From Enterococcus hulanensis (lineage in GTDB: Bacteria; Bacillota; Bacilli; Lactobacillales; Enterococcaceae): DNA of 64,000 bases. Below are positions 57,763-64,000 of the stretch, in pieces. The position numbers were made by a program, and so were the translations under genes. The DNA is taken from assembly GCF_005405485.1 (NCBI RefSeq), contig NZ_BJED01000016.1, positions 1 to 64,000 of the forward strand, in the 5' to 3' direction. The first letter of the stretch is position 1, and every line of letters starts with the position of its first letter. The notes beneath the pieces are model-generated. The model had not been told where the DNA came from and ran no database searches. It saw nothing but the letters and a program-made list of their open reading frames with translations.

Positions 57763-57996
57763 ATGGCGAACACCTATGGATTCAAATCTCCAACCCCCTC
57801 ATTTTTAGGGGAGCGCTTCTCGATCGGGCAAGAAGTATTTTTCGAATATAAAAAGGAAACACAACTAGGAATTGTAAAGAATAAACTGAACAATTCAGCG
57901 ATCGTCAAAATCATCAAAAGTGAAACAGAAGATTTCATTGATTTTACGACGGTCATTAGTTATGGTGAACTAGTCGATCCTGAGACCAATTTTTAA
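57763..57996 (+). CDS. DUF2187-like small protein
   Basis: 77 residues. The middle (FSIGQEVFFEYKKE, then LGIVKNKLNNSAIVKII) follows the DUF2187 pattern of a small beta-barrel of unknown function. AAGGAGG precedes ATG 57763 by about 8 nt. Fit to the family is partial. Confidence 0.65.
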   Translation: MANTYGFKSPTPSFLGERFSIGQEVFFEYKKETQLGIVKNKLNNSAIVKIIKSETEDFIDFTTVISYGELVDPETNF

Positions 57997-58020
57997 TGGT
58001 CTGAATAAATAGATAAAACG

Positions 58021-58054
58021 AACGGCCCTCAGCACACGCTGAGGGCCGTTTTTT
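58021..58054. terminator. Strong terminator between convergent genes
   Basis: Perfect 13-bp AACGGCCCTCAGC/GCTGAGGGCCGTT stem with ACAC loop and T-run on the right; serves the + strand gene and possibly the end of the leftward immA gene. Confidence 0.93.
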
Positions 58055-58523
58055 ACTCATCAAAAAATTCAAAGACACCGATCGTTCCATCAGCGCGAAA
58101 AAGAATCCGGTAGTTTTTATAAGAAAGTCCTTCGCCATACATCCGGGCATAGACCTTGACCGCATGCTCCAAAGACTCCTTACTGATCCCTAAATAATCG
58201 GCACATTCCCAAACCGTGGAAAAACGTTCTTTGTGACAGTCAATGATGTCTTGCGGGGTGACGACTAAAGTAGCGCCAACATCGCGGGCTTTTTGTTCTT
58301 GCTTACGTTTTTCATGGGTGTCCTGCTGCGTAATGTCGCCGGAGCTTGTTAGATAATGGGCGATTTCTTCTGCGATCGTATCGGTTAATTCTTCAGAAGT
58401 TTGGCGCGGGTTCAAGTAAACATGATTATCGATATATAACCCCTTTTGGCCATCGGGCATGGATGGATCAAAAATATAATTGATTCCTTGAAAATGAGCC
58501 ATTAGTTTTTCTGCTTTATCCAT
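58053..58523 (-). CDS. ImmA/IrrE-type metallopeptidase
   Basis: 156 residues with the zinc-protease core EEIAHYLTSSG (HEXXH variant: EIAHY, with the flanking Glu). In ICEBs1 and many phages ImmA cleaves the neighbouring XRE repressor after DNA damage or a peptide signal. Here the gene lies 4 bp after the XRE gene on the same strand. Start ATG at 58523 (MDKAEKLMAHF) is favoured; the longer frame overlaps the repressor gene. Confidence 0.85.
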   Translation of the reverse strand: MDKAEKLMAHFQGINYIFDPSMPDGQKGLYIDNHVYLNPRQTSEELTDTIAEEIAHYLTSSGDITQQDTHEKRKQEQKARDVGATLVVTPQDIIDCHKERFSTVWECADYLGISKESLEHAVKVYARMYGEGLSYKNYRILFRADGTIGVFEFFDE

Positions 58524-58527
58524 TCGA

Positions 58528-58854
58528 TTAATCCTTCTTTGCGTGTTTCTGTTTAATGAAATCAATATAATTCAGAATATCTTCCATCTGTTCTTCGGTC
58601 ACTTCATCATCAATATGGGCGGCCACGGTCATCTGTTTGGCCGAAAAAGTATTTTTTTGCTCCCGGCCATGCAAGTAGTCCAAAGAGACATTAAAAAAAT
58701 CCGCGATTTTATTTTGCGTCTCGATATCAGGCGTTCGTTTTCCTTGTTCATAGGAAGCGTAAGTTGTTTTCGCGATCCCCAGCTTTTTTGCCATTTCCAA
58801 CTGGGTAAGGTGAGGTGTTTTTTTTCTCAGCTTTTTTAATTGTTGTGCAAACAT
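58528..58854 (-). CDS. XRE family phage-type repressor
   Basis: 108 residues: an N-terminal HTH (LTQLEMAKKLGIAKTTYASYE) and a short acidic C-terminal dimerisation/cleavage region. It pairs with the ImmA-like gene and faces the RinA-type gene across a 218-bp divergent control region, the layout of a phage immunity switch. Start ATG at 58854; the longer frame runs into the promoter region. Confidence 0.9.
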   Translation of the reverse strand: MFAQQLKKLRKKTPHLTQLEMAKKLGIAKTTYASYEQGKRTPDIETQNKIADFFNVSLDYLHGREQKNTFSAKQMTVAAHIDDEVTEEQMEDILNYIDFIKQKHAKKD

Positions 58855-59072
58855 AATGACACTCCCTTCGATTCCATAGTAACACGAATCATCTAACGAT
58901 TTCCAGAAAAAACAGACGATATGTCGACAAAACAATTTACATAGTACGCGAAATGTATTACCATTAATCTACAAAAAAGATTTTGAGTCCGTTTTAAAGG
59001 GAATTTAGTATTAAAAATAATTTACTATTTCCCAGTGACTTCTAACGATAGTTATTTTAAGGAGGAAAGACG
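58855..59072. promoter_or_regulatory. Divergent control region between repressor and RinA-type activator
   Basis: Contains a 9-bp direct repeat TCTAACGAT at 58892-58900 and 59041-59049, one near each gene start, which are candidate repressor operators. It also holds AT-rich promoter-like DNA and an inverted TAGTA/TACTA around 59010. Confidence 0.45.
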
Positions 59073-59462
59073 ATGGAAAAATGGAAGAAAGACTATTTGA
59101 AAGGAATCCTGCGCGATTATCCCAACATGGAGGATTACTACTTAGAAAGAAAAGAAAAACTGCTTTTGCATAATAAGCGGACGCGTCAACAGGCGAATAC
59201 AGATACAAAAAATAAAAAACTATTGATCTCCATTTCTTTAGATCGGCAGCTGGTCAACTTGGAGCGAAATCAAAAGATCATCACCATGTGCTTAGAAAAT
59301 GCGACAGCGGAAACAAAAGAGATCATCGAGCTGCTTTATATGAAGAACAATCAGAAGGTCAATCTTGATCTAGTGGCGGACCAGGTCTTTTTAAGCAAGC
59401 GGCAAGTAATGCGCCTGCGGGATGCTTTTTTTGAAGAGTTAGCCGAACATCTAGGAATCTGA
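59073..59462 (+). CDS. RinA/ArpU-type phage late transcription activator
   Basis: 129 residues; N-terminal basic/acidic coiled part with KGILRDYPNMEDYY and a C-terminal sigma-like HTH (DLVADQVFLSKRQVMRLRDAF). Such proteins switch on packaging, structural and lysis genes of Gram-positive phages and SaPI helper phages. Here the only genes left downstream are the lysis genes. AAGGAGG precedes the ATG. Confidence 0.82.
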   Translation: MEKWKKDYLKGILRDYPNMEDYYLERKEKLLLHNKRTRQQANTDTKNKKLLISISLDRQLVNLERNQKIITMCLENATAETKEIIELLYMKNNQKVNLDLVADQVFLSKRQVMRLRDAFFEELAEHLGI

Positions 59463-59772
59463 TGTCTTTTTTTTGGCAACAAATCGAACATAAGTTCGTA
59501 TATAGTGTAGATAGATCAAACAGAAAGGAATGAAACGGATGAGTAAGCGAGTATTTGTTTTGAAATTGGGCGGGAAAACATGAGAAATGTTTGTGGTGGA
59601 GTGAAAGCAGAAAATTAGATAGTTCGGAAGGATTTTTTGGCAGAGGATTTTCCTATTTTCAGATGGTTAATAGTTAGTTTTTCAGCATCAACAGAGAATT
59701 ACGAAAAGGCGTGCAATTTGTTCTTCTGAATTATCTAACAGGTCAGTAAAAATTCAGGAAAGCTGGTGAAGC
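59463..59772. other. Leader region of the lysis cassette (deletion scar)
   Basis: 310 bp without a credible gene. It holds a TTGGCA box at 59473, the palindrome at 59485, TATATAGT at 59499 and a 14-codon frame with ribosome-binding site at 59539 (MSKRVFVLKLGGKT, ending in TGA). In an intact phage the terminase, capsid and tail genes would lie between the RinA-type activator and the holin; they are missing, so a deletion joint is expected here. Confidence 0.5.
59485..59498. promoter_or_regulatory. LexA-box-like palindrome in the lysis-cassette promoter
   Basis: CGAACATAAGTTCG: perfect CGAAC/GTTCG half-sites with the 4-bp centre of the Gram-positive SOS box CGAACRNRYGTTCG; one central mismatch (A instead of Y). 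It lies between a -35-like TTGGCA and a -10-like TATATA, where a bound repressor would block transcription. Alternative: binding site of the RinA-type activator. Confidence 0.6.
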
Positions 59773-59988
59773 ATGGATAATTTTATTTCAACGTTCCTCA
59801 ATAATCCTGAAAGCATCGGATTTCCAGTGCTTTTTGTCTTTCTCTTAGTCTGGGTGATGAAGCAGAACAATGCACGGGAAGAACGCTATTTAAACACCAT
59901 CGATGATTTGACAGAATCACTCAAGCAAGTCGAGAGAATCGAGACAACGGTCAATCATATAAATGAAAGAATGGGCGAACAGGGATGA
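59773..59988 (+). CDS. Holin-like protein (BhlA/UviB family)
   Basis: 71 residues: one N-terminal membrane helix (about 17-33, GFPVLFVFLLVWVM), then a charged EERYLNTIDDLTESL segment and coiled tail, matching the BhlA/UviB holin-like family tied to phage lysis and to bacteriocin release in clostridia (UviB). It precedes three lysin genes. It could act as holin alone; no second holin is visible. Confidence 0.8.
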   Translation: MDNFISTFLNNPESIGFPVLFVFLLVWVMKQNNAREERYLNTIDDLTESLKQVERIETTVNHINERMGEQG

Positions 59989-60058
59989 GGATTTGACACA
60001 AATTTTGGCGACAAGAGTAAGTTTAGTAGTTACGACAAAGTAAGGGAGGGAATTTTTG

Positions 60059-60736
60059 ATGGGTGACATCAATAAAATGATTCAATGGATGAAAGACCAT
60101 GAAGGAAAAGTAGTTTATGAGCAAGTGAGACCTTGGGGCACCGGGACACCACCGCGATATGATTGTTCAGCAGCAGTGATTTCTGCTTTAAGAGCAGGCG
60201 GTTTTTTAGATAATAGCGGCGGAAACTATGGAAACACTGAAACATTATATGCACTTGAAGGGAAGCTGTTAACACCGATTCCTCAAGAGCAGGTGGGGCG
60301 AGGCGATATTTTTGTATCAGGTCCTAAGGGTGGATCAACCGGAAATAATGGACATACAGGGATTTTTCTAGATAATCAAACGATTATTCACGCGACTAAA
60401 TATTTACCCTATGGCGTTAATGGTATCGTGACGACTTCAGCAGCCGGATGGTTGGGAAGCAGTCCAGTTTATTACTATCGCTTGAAGGGCGGAAATGCTA
60501 ACGGCTCGGGAGCTTCTGTAGGAGATGTTCAACCACAGTGCTTTATTGAAATGAACAATGGCATTTCATGGTTTGACGGTAAACGCAGACATAATCTTCC
60601 CAATAAAGATTGTCAGGAAATTTTGAACAGAATTTATCGGGAAAATAATGGGAAAGACATGCCGGCAATTAAAATGAAAGGCGCAGATGAAGCATGGCTG
60701 GTTCGTTTAGACCAAGCTATTAATGCTAAGTCGTAA
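60059..60736 (+). CDS. Peptidoglycan amidohydrolase (Amidase_5/NlpC-P60-like) with C-terminal repeat domain, lysin 1
   Basis: 225 residues. The N-terminal catalytic domain (1-145) has the Cys in RYDCSAAVI (about residue 34) and His in NNGHTGIF (about 95), as in phage Amidase_5 endolysins. The C-terminal domain (160-225) contains ISWFDGKRRHNLPNKDC and DEAWLVRLDQAIN and is shared with lysin 2, where it probably binds the cell wall. No signal peptide, so release needs the holin. GGGAGGG lies 8 nt before ATG 60059. Confidence 0.87.
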   Translation: MGDINKMIQWMKDHEGKVVYEQVRPWGTGTPPRYDCSAAVISALRAGGFLDNSGGNYGNTETLYALEGKLLTPIPQEQVGRGDIFVSGPKGGSTGNNGHTGIFLDNQTIIHATKYLPYGVNGIVTTSAAGWLGSSPVYYYRLKGGNANGSGASVGDVQPQCFIEMNNGISWFDGKRRHNLPNKDCQEILNRIYRENNGKDMPAIKMKGADEAWLVRLDQAINAKS

Positions 60737-60755
60737 AAGAGAGGAGAGAAGTGAA

Positions 60756-61448
60756 TTGGGACAAAGAGAAGTAGCAAAAGAAGTTTGGGACTTTTTAGTA
60801 TCTCGCGGTTGGACTAAACAATCTGTAGCGGGGATCTTGGGAAATATCCAAAGTGAAAGCAGTCTTAATCCGGATATTTGGTCAAATGACGGGGGATATG
60901 GTTTAGTCCAATGGACACCTAGTTCAAAATTGATTAACTGGTGTACTGAAAAAGGAATGAACTACAAAACAGTAAATGCACAATGCCAACGCATTCAGTA
61001 TGAAATGGAAAACGGTATTCAATGGTTTAGCAATCCGCAACGCCCTGATTTAGGTTATCTATCGTTTAGAGATTTTACAAAACTAACAGATGTGAAAAAA
61101 GCTGCTGAGTATTTTATTGCTTTTTATGAACACCCAGCAAATCCTAATCAGCCAGTTCGAGCAACGCAAGCACAATATTGGTACGATCAGTTTAAAAATC
61201 AAGCAAATACAACAAGTCAAGGAGGAATTGAAATGCAAGCATTAATTACGATTGGACAAGGAAGTAAAAAGGGAGTTAGCTGGTTTGATGGACAAAAAAG
61301 ACACAACCTGCCGCATGCAGACTGTGCCACCATTTTGAACGAGGTTTATCACAAAAATACTGGGAAGTATATGCCCAACATTGATTTATCCGGCGATAAA
61401 GAAGCATGGTTGGTTCGTTTGGATCAAGCTATCAATGCAGGTTCTTAA
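60756..61448 (+). CDS. Phage tail-tip lysozyme-type muramidase with C-terminal repeat domain, lysin 2
   Basis: About 230 residues. The N-terminal domain resembles phage tail lysozyme: LGNIQSESSLNPDIW with the likely catalytic Glu, then DGGYGLVQWTP. The C-terminal domain (about 160-230) repeats the wall-binding-like module of lysin 1 (VSWFDGQKRHNLPHADC and EAWLVRLDQAIN). Start: TTG 60756 has GAGGAG about 9 nt upstream; ATG 60723, overlapping lysin 1, is the alternative. Cuts glycan strands if active, complementing the amidase. Confidence 0.8.
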   Translation: MGQREVAKEVWDFLVSRGWTKQSVAGILGNIQSESSLNPDIWSNDGGYGLVQWTPSSKLINWCTEKGMNYKTVNAQCQRIQYEMENGIQWFSNPQRPDLGYLSFRDFTKLTDVKKAAEYFIAFYEHPANPNQPVRATQAQYWYDQFKNQANTTSQGGIEMQALITIGQGSKKGVSWFDGQKRHNLPHADCATILNEVYHKNTGKYMPNIDLSGDKEAWLVRLDQAINAGS

Positions 61449-61622
61449 TACAAAAAAGCTGATACAAGAGTGTAACGCAAACCGTGTAGGCAGTAGGACA
61501 ATTTAGATATTGAGACTGTTTACACGGCGTCTTAATGAATGGGAGATTTGGCGCTCGGCAGGCTTACGGATAGCGCTAAAACTATGAGAAACAGAAAAAT
61601 GGAATAGAACAGAGGTGAAAAA

Positions 61623-62300
61623 ATGGGTGATATAAACAAAATGATTCAATGGATGAAGGATCGTGAGGGGAAAGTAAAATATAGTCAGCCTAATCGCTTA
61701 GGTCCGAATAGTTACGACTGTAGCTCGGCAGTTTATTTTGCATTGATAGCGGGTAATTTTTTACCTACTAATACTTTAATTGGCAATACGGATAGTTTGT
61801 TTAGGTTGGAAGGAAGTGTTCTTAAGAGAATTAGTGCTTCAGAAGCGCGCAAAGGAGATATCTTTGTCTCAGGATATCCTGGAGGGTCATCAGGGAATAA
61901 TGGACACACTGGTATTTTTTTAGATAATCAAACGATTATTCATTGTACTTCCTCGCTTAATGGAATCGGTACAACTCCAGCAAAAAACTGGATGGGAGAT
62001 TATATGGGATTACCAGTTTACTATTATCGTTTAATCAATCAAAGCTCTGGCGGTTCAGAAGAGAATAATAGAAAAGGAATGATGAGAATGTTCGCATATA
62101 TGGTAGAAGGAAAACCTGAAGTTTATGGAGTATGGGGAAATAAAGTATTCCATTTGACGAGTGAAGCAATGTATAAAGATTTTAAAAATATTGTGCTAGA
62201 TCAAACAGGTAAGGAATGTAAGACTTATAAGTGGAAATTACCTAATAATAAGTCCACTTTTGATTTAATTAATTTAATGGCTGAAAAAGTGAATATCTAA
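61623..62300 (+). CDS. Peptidoglycan amidohydrolase (Amidase_5), lysin 3, different C-terminal domain
   Basis: 225 residues. The catalytic half is a paralogue of lysin 1 (same GDINKMIQWMKD start; Cys in SYDCSSAVY, His in NNGHTGIF). The C-terminal 70 residues (MFAYMVEGKPEVYGVWGNKV onward) differ clearly from the shared module, suggesting a different wall ligand. The 174-bp gap before it holds no gene. GAGGTG lies 8 nt before the ATG. Confidence 0.85.
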   Translation: MGDINKMIQWMKDREGKVKYSQPNRLGPNSYDCSSAVYFALIAGNFLPTNTLIGNTDSLFRLEGSVLKRISASEARKGDIFVSGYPGGSSGNNGHTGIFLDNQTIIHCTSSLNGIGTTPAKNWMGDYMGLPVYYYRLINQSSGGSEENNRKGMMRMFAYMVEGKPEVYGVWGNKVFHLTSEAMYKDFKNIVLDQTGKECKTYKWKLPNNKSTFDLINLMAEKVNI

Positions 62301-62303
62301 ATT

Positions 62304-62351
62304 TACAAAAATCACGTGAGTTTTCTACAGAAACCCACGTGAATTTTTGTA
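62304..62351. terminator. Bidirectional terminator between lysin 3 and the methyltransferase gene
   Basis: CAAAAATCACGTG pairs with CACGTGAATTTTTG, with an inner GTTT/AAAC; A and T runs on both sides. Confidence 0.88.
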
Positions 62352-62366
62352 GTTAAATGAAATTTT

Positions 62367-63095
62367 TTACTCTTTCTCCGCCTTCACAATCAGCATCATC
62401 GGCCGCCGCATTTCGTCCTGCATACCCGGAATATCCAGCATGTTTTCAGGCGGCATCGGTTCGACGATGCGTTTGATTTGAAAGCCGTTCGTTAACAAAT
62501 GATCCAAATAAGTGGTCAATGTGCGGTGATATTTTGTCACATCGCTGCCGAGAAAGTGAGCGGTGCGCTTGCCTTCGAAGAAATAATTATCGACAGGAAA
62601 GTGGGCGATTTTACCAGCTTCGTCATAAGACCAATCCTGCGAACCTTCCGCGGTGAAGATCGGATGTTCTACCGAAAAAATCAATTGCCCTTCAGAAACC
62701 AGCCATTGTGCGATGTTTTTAGCCAGCTTGCCAAAGTCCGCAATATAATGGATGGCTAACGAGCTGATGACGATATCAAAGCTCTCCGCATCAAAAGTCA
62801 CCTCATCAATGCTGGCTTGTAAGTAAGTGATATTACTAAAGGTATTCTTTTTACGTGCAACCTCCAACATCTTCTCCGACAGATCCACACCCACCACCGA
62901 AGCGGCGCCATGTTCTGCTGCATAAAGACAGTGCCAGCCATAACCGCAGCCCAGATCGAGTACGCGTTTTTCTTTAAAATCAGGCAGCAGATCCTTCAAC
63001 GTCTGCCATTCTCCGGCACCATCCAGCCCCTGCTGGCTGCGCGCCATCTGACTATAGCTTTCAAAAAATTCTTCGTTATCATAAATATTATTCAT
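62367..63095 (-). CDS. Class I SAM-dependent methyltransferase
   Basis: 242 residues with SAM-binding motif I VLDLGCGYGWHCLYAAEHG, acidic VVGVDLSEKM and a UbiE-like post-motif region. Substrate unknown; small-molecule methyltransferase likely. Monocistronic on the minus strand. Not part of the phage cassette by orientation or composition. Confidence 0.9.
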   Translation of the reverse strand: MNNIYDNEEFFESYSQMARSQQGLDGAGEWQTLKDLLPDFKEKRVLDLGCGYGWHCLYAAEHGAASVVGVDLSEKMLEVARKKNTFSNITYLQASIDEVTFDAESFDIVISSLAIHYIADFGKLAKNIAQWLVSEGQLIFSVEHPIFTAEGSQDWSYDEAGKIAHFPVDNYFFEGKRTAHFLGSDVTKYHRTLTTYLDHLLTNGFQIKRIVEPMPPENMLDIPGMQDEMRRPMMLIVKAEKE

Positions 63096-63182
63096 TGTAA
63101 TTCCTCCATGTAATTTGTATTTTTTTAAACTACATGGAGTTCATCTCTTTTGTGTGCGATCATTTTTTATTCCTCGCTTTCG

Positions 63183-63398
63183 TTAAATTTCATTCATCCA
63201 ATAGGTGCGATCGATCGGTTCAACAAAAATCTCGAACTCGCTGGACTCGCTTTCAATAATATGAGTCACCCCATGAACCAGAAAAAACTTATCCGGCTCT
63301 CTTAATTGCAACGTATCACCGACGTGAGGGATCAGCGACAGATCCAACGTACGTTCCTCCTTGCGGGTGAGGATGTTTTTTAAGTTTGCTTTATACAT
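63183..63398 (-). CDS. Small protein of unknown function
   Basis: 71 residues, start MYKANLKNILTRKEER at 63398 with GGAGGAAC upstream. Beta-rich, acidic, no membrane segment (DTLQLREPDKFFLVHGVTHIIESESSEFEIFVEPIDRTYW). Family not recognised. It stands alone, 90 bp upstream of the methyltransferase gene on the same strand. Confidence 0.65.
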   Translation of the reverse strand: MYKANLKNILTRKEERTLDLSLIPHVGDTLQLREPDKFFLVHGVTHIIESESSEFEIFVEPIDRTYWMNEI

Positions 63399-63536
63399 GC
63401 CTTGTTCCTCCAATTACACAATGTTCAACGTACTCAGTTTAACACAGTTACGAGAGATAAAAAGGCGCTTTTTCATTTTCCGTTATCAAGAGAATTTCCC
63501 TTACAAATCTGTTCTGGTGAATTTTTTCTTCCTAAA

Positions 63537-63570
63537 AAACAAAAAAGACCGGCCAAAAAGGCAACGGTCC
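63537..63570 (-). terminator. Leftward terminator
   Basis: On the minus strand, GACCG-TT-GCC pairs with GGC-CGGTC and is followed by a T-run (A-run 63537-63546 on the + strand). Confidence 0.7.
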
Positions 63571-63654
63571 GCAAGTGAAAAACAAATTCTATAAAGGATG
63601 GGTAATACCCGCTTCTTACTATAAATGGAAAAGGCTTTCTTGGCAAATTTTTTG

Positions 63655-63687
63655 CTCAAAAAAAGCCGTCGCAGGGCAACGACGGCC
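63655..63687 (-). terminator. Second leftward terminator
   Basis: On the minus strand, GCCGTCG pairs with CGACGGC and is followed by seven to eight T (A-run 63657-63664 on the + strand). Confidence 0.75.
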
Positions 63688-64000
63688 GGAGTTCTGGGAA
63701 GGAACTCGGATAAACAAATGAACTACTGTAACCTTAACGGATTATAAAAATAGATACAAGAAAAATGCTCATGGGAGATCAGAATTCTGTCAAAAATTGA
63801 ATAGTGAACCGTGAAAAGGCGGCTAAATCGTCCAAAAACAGTAAAAACCCAAAAAGTTTTGTAATCACTAAAAAATTTTCTTTTTTACCAAGGAGAGTTG
63901 TTTGCTAGGAAGGGTTGTGAATAAAACTGGGCTCAGCTATAAAATAGAAAGTTGGTTTCGTTTCACAGATCGCTTATTTTCCTTTATAATTTAATAAAGG
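63688..64000. other. Right-end stretch without a visible gene
   Basis: AT-rich. No frame with a ribosome-binding site is seen on either strand. It lies upstream (in minus-strand sense) of two leftward terminators, so it may hold the promoter of a small leftward RNA or the end of a gene beyond the window. Confidence 0.4.

Noticed and set aside
59539-59604. Short frame MSKRVFVLKLGGKT followed by in-frame TGA, considered as a selenoprotein because the genome has Sec genes
   Set aside because: After the TGA only six codons follow before another stop, no redox motif is present and no SECIS-like hairpin is evident; it looks like a leftover at a deletion joint.

Overview
The window looks like chromosome from a low-to-mid GC Gram-positive bacterium of the Enterococcus type. 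The evidence is an LPXTG surface protein, a lipoteichoic acid synthase, a xylulose-5-phosphate/fructose-6-phosphate phosphoketolase, a BceAB/YxeA-type ABC system, many PTS operons with cre-like sites, a tRNA-directed T-box leader, and a selenium cluster whose cysteine desulfurase belongs to the family named after Enterococcus faecalis EF2568. Species cannot be fixed from the sequence alone. Nearly all genes are on the + strand.

Layout. 1-3.7 kb: 3' end of a very repetitive cell-wall-anchored protein. 3.9-11.4 kb: a selenium operon (selD, yedF, a DUF3343 gene, selB, an EF2568-type desulfurase, selA), followed by a TudS-like desulfidase and an ECF S component. The matching tRNA-Sec (UCA anticodon) lies about 6.5 kb further on, at 17.9 kb, so the complete bacterial Sec decoding set is present although no selenoprotein gene is visible here. 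11.7-14.7 kb: YxeA plus an antimicrobial-peptide-type ABC transporter. 14.9-17.0 kb: LTA synthase. 17.0-20.7 kb: an integration scar at tRNA-Sec, with an exact 25-bp second copy of the tRNA 3' end and phage debris (frameshifted HNH gene, terminase small-subunit stub). An AbiH anti-phage gene sits between the two phage fragments. 20.8-24.3 kb: a DUF1905 protein, a secreted DUF5648 protein and phosphoketolase.

24.4-27.7 kb: a T-box leader, probably reading tRNA-Met, controls an opine-dehydrogenase-family enzyme, an Asp/Glu-racemase-like protein and a MetQ/NlpA lipoprotein; this combination is not familiar to me. 28.0-33.3 kb: a basic-tailed unknown protein, then an FtsX-type permease, an ATPase and a kinase-less PASTA protein in one operon. 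33.5-56.0 kb: a carbohydrate region. It holds a mannosylglycerate-like PTS/GH38/GH1/ROK operon, and a LysR-linked operon joining an amidohydrolase and two ceramidase-superfamily proteins to a beta-glucoside-type PTS. An alpha-glucoside PTS/GH4 unit, two RpiR regulators, and a GH1/cellobiose-type EIIC pair follow.

56.2-58.0 kb: cysteine synthase, a cold-shock protein and a DUF2187-like protein. 58.0-62.3 kb: a stripped-down prophage that keeps only control and lysis genes: ImmA-type protease, XRE repressor, RinA/ArpU-type activator, a LexA-box-like palindrome in a promoter region, a holin-like protein and three peptidoglycan hydrolases, two of which share a C-terminal domain. All head and tail genes are gone. 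This is the best candidate in the window for a domesticated lysis or bacteriolysin-release system. 62.3-64 kb: a methyltransferase, a small unknown protein and two leftward terminators without a visible gene.
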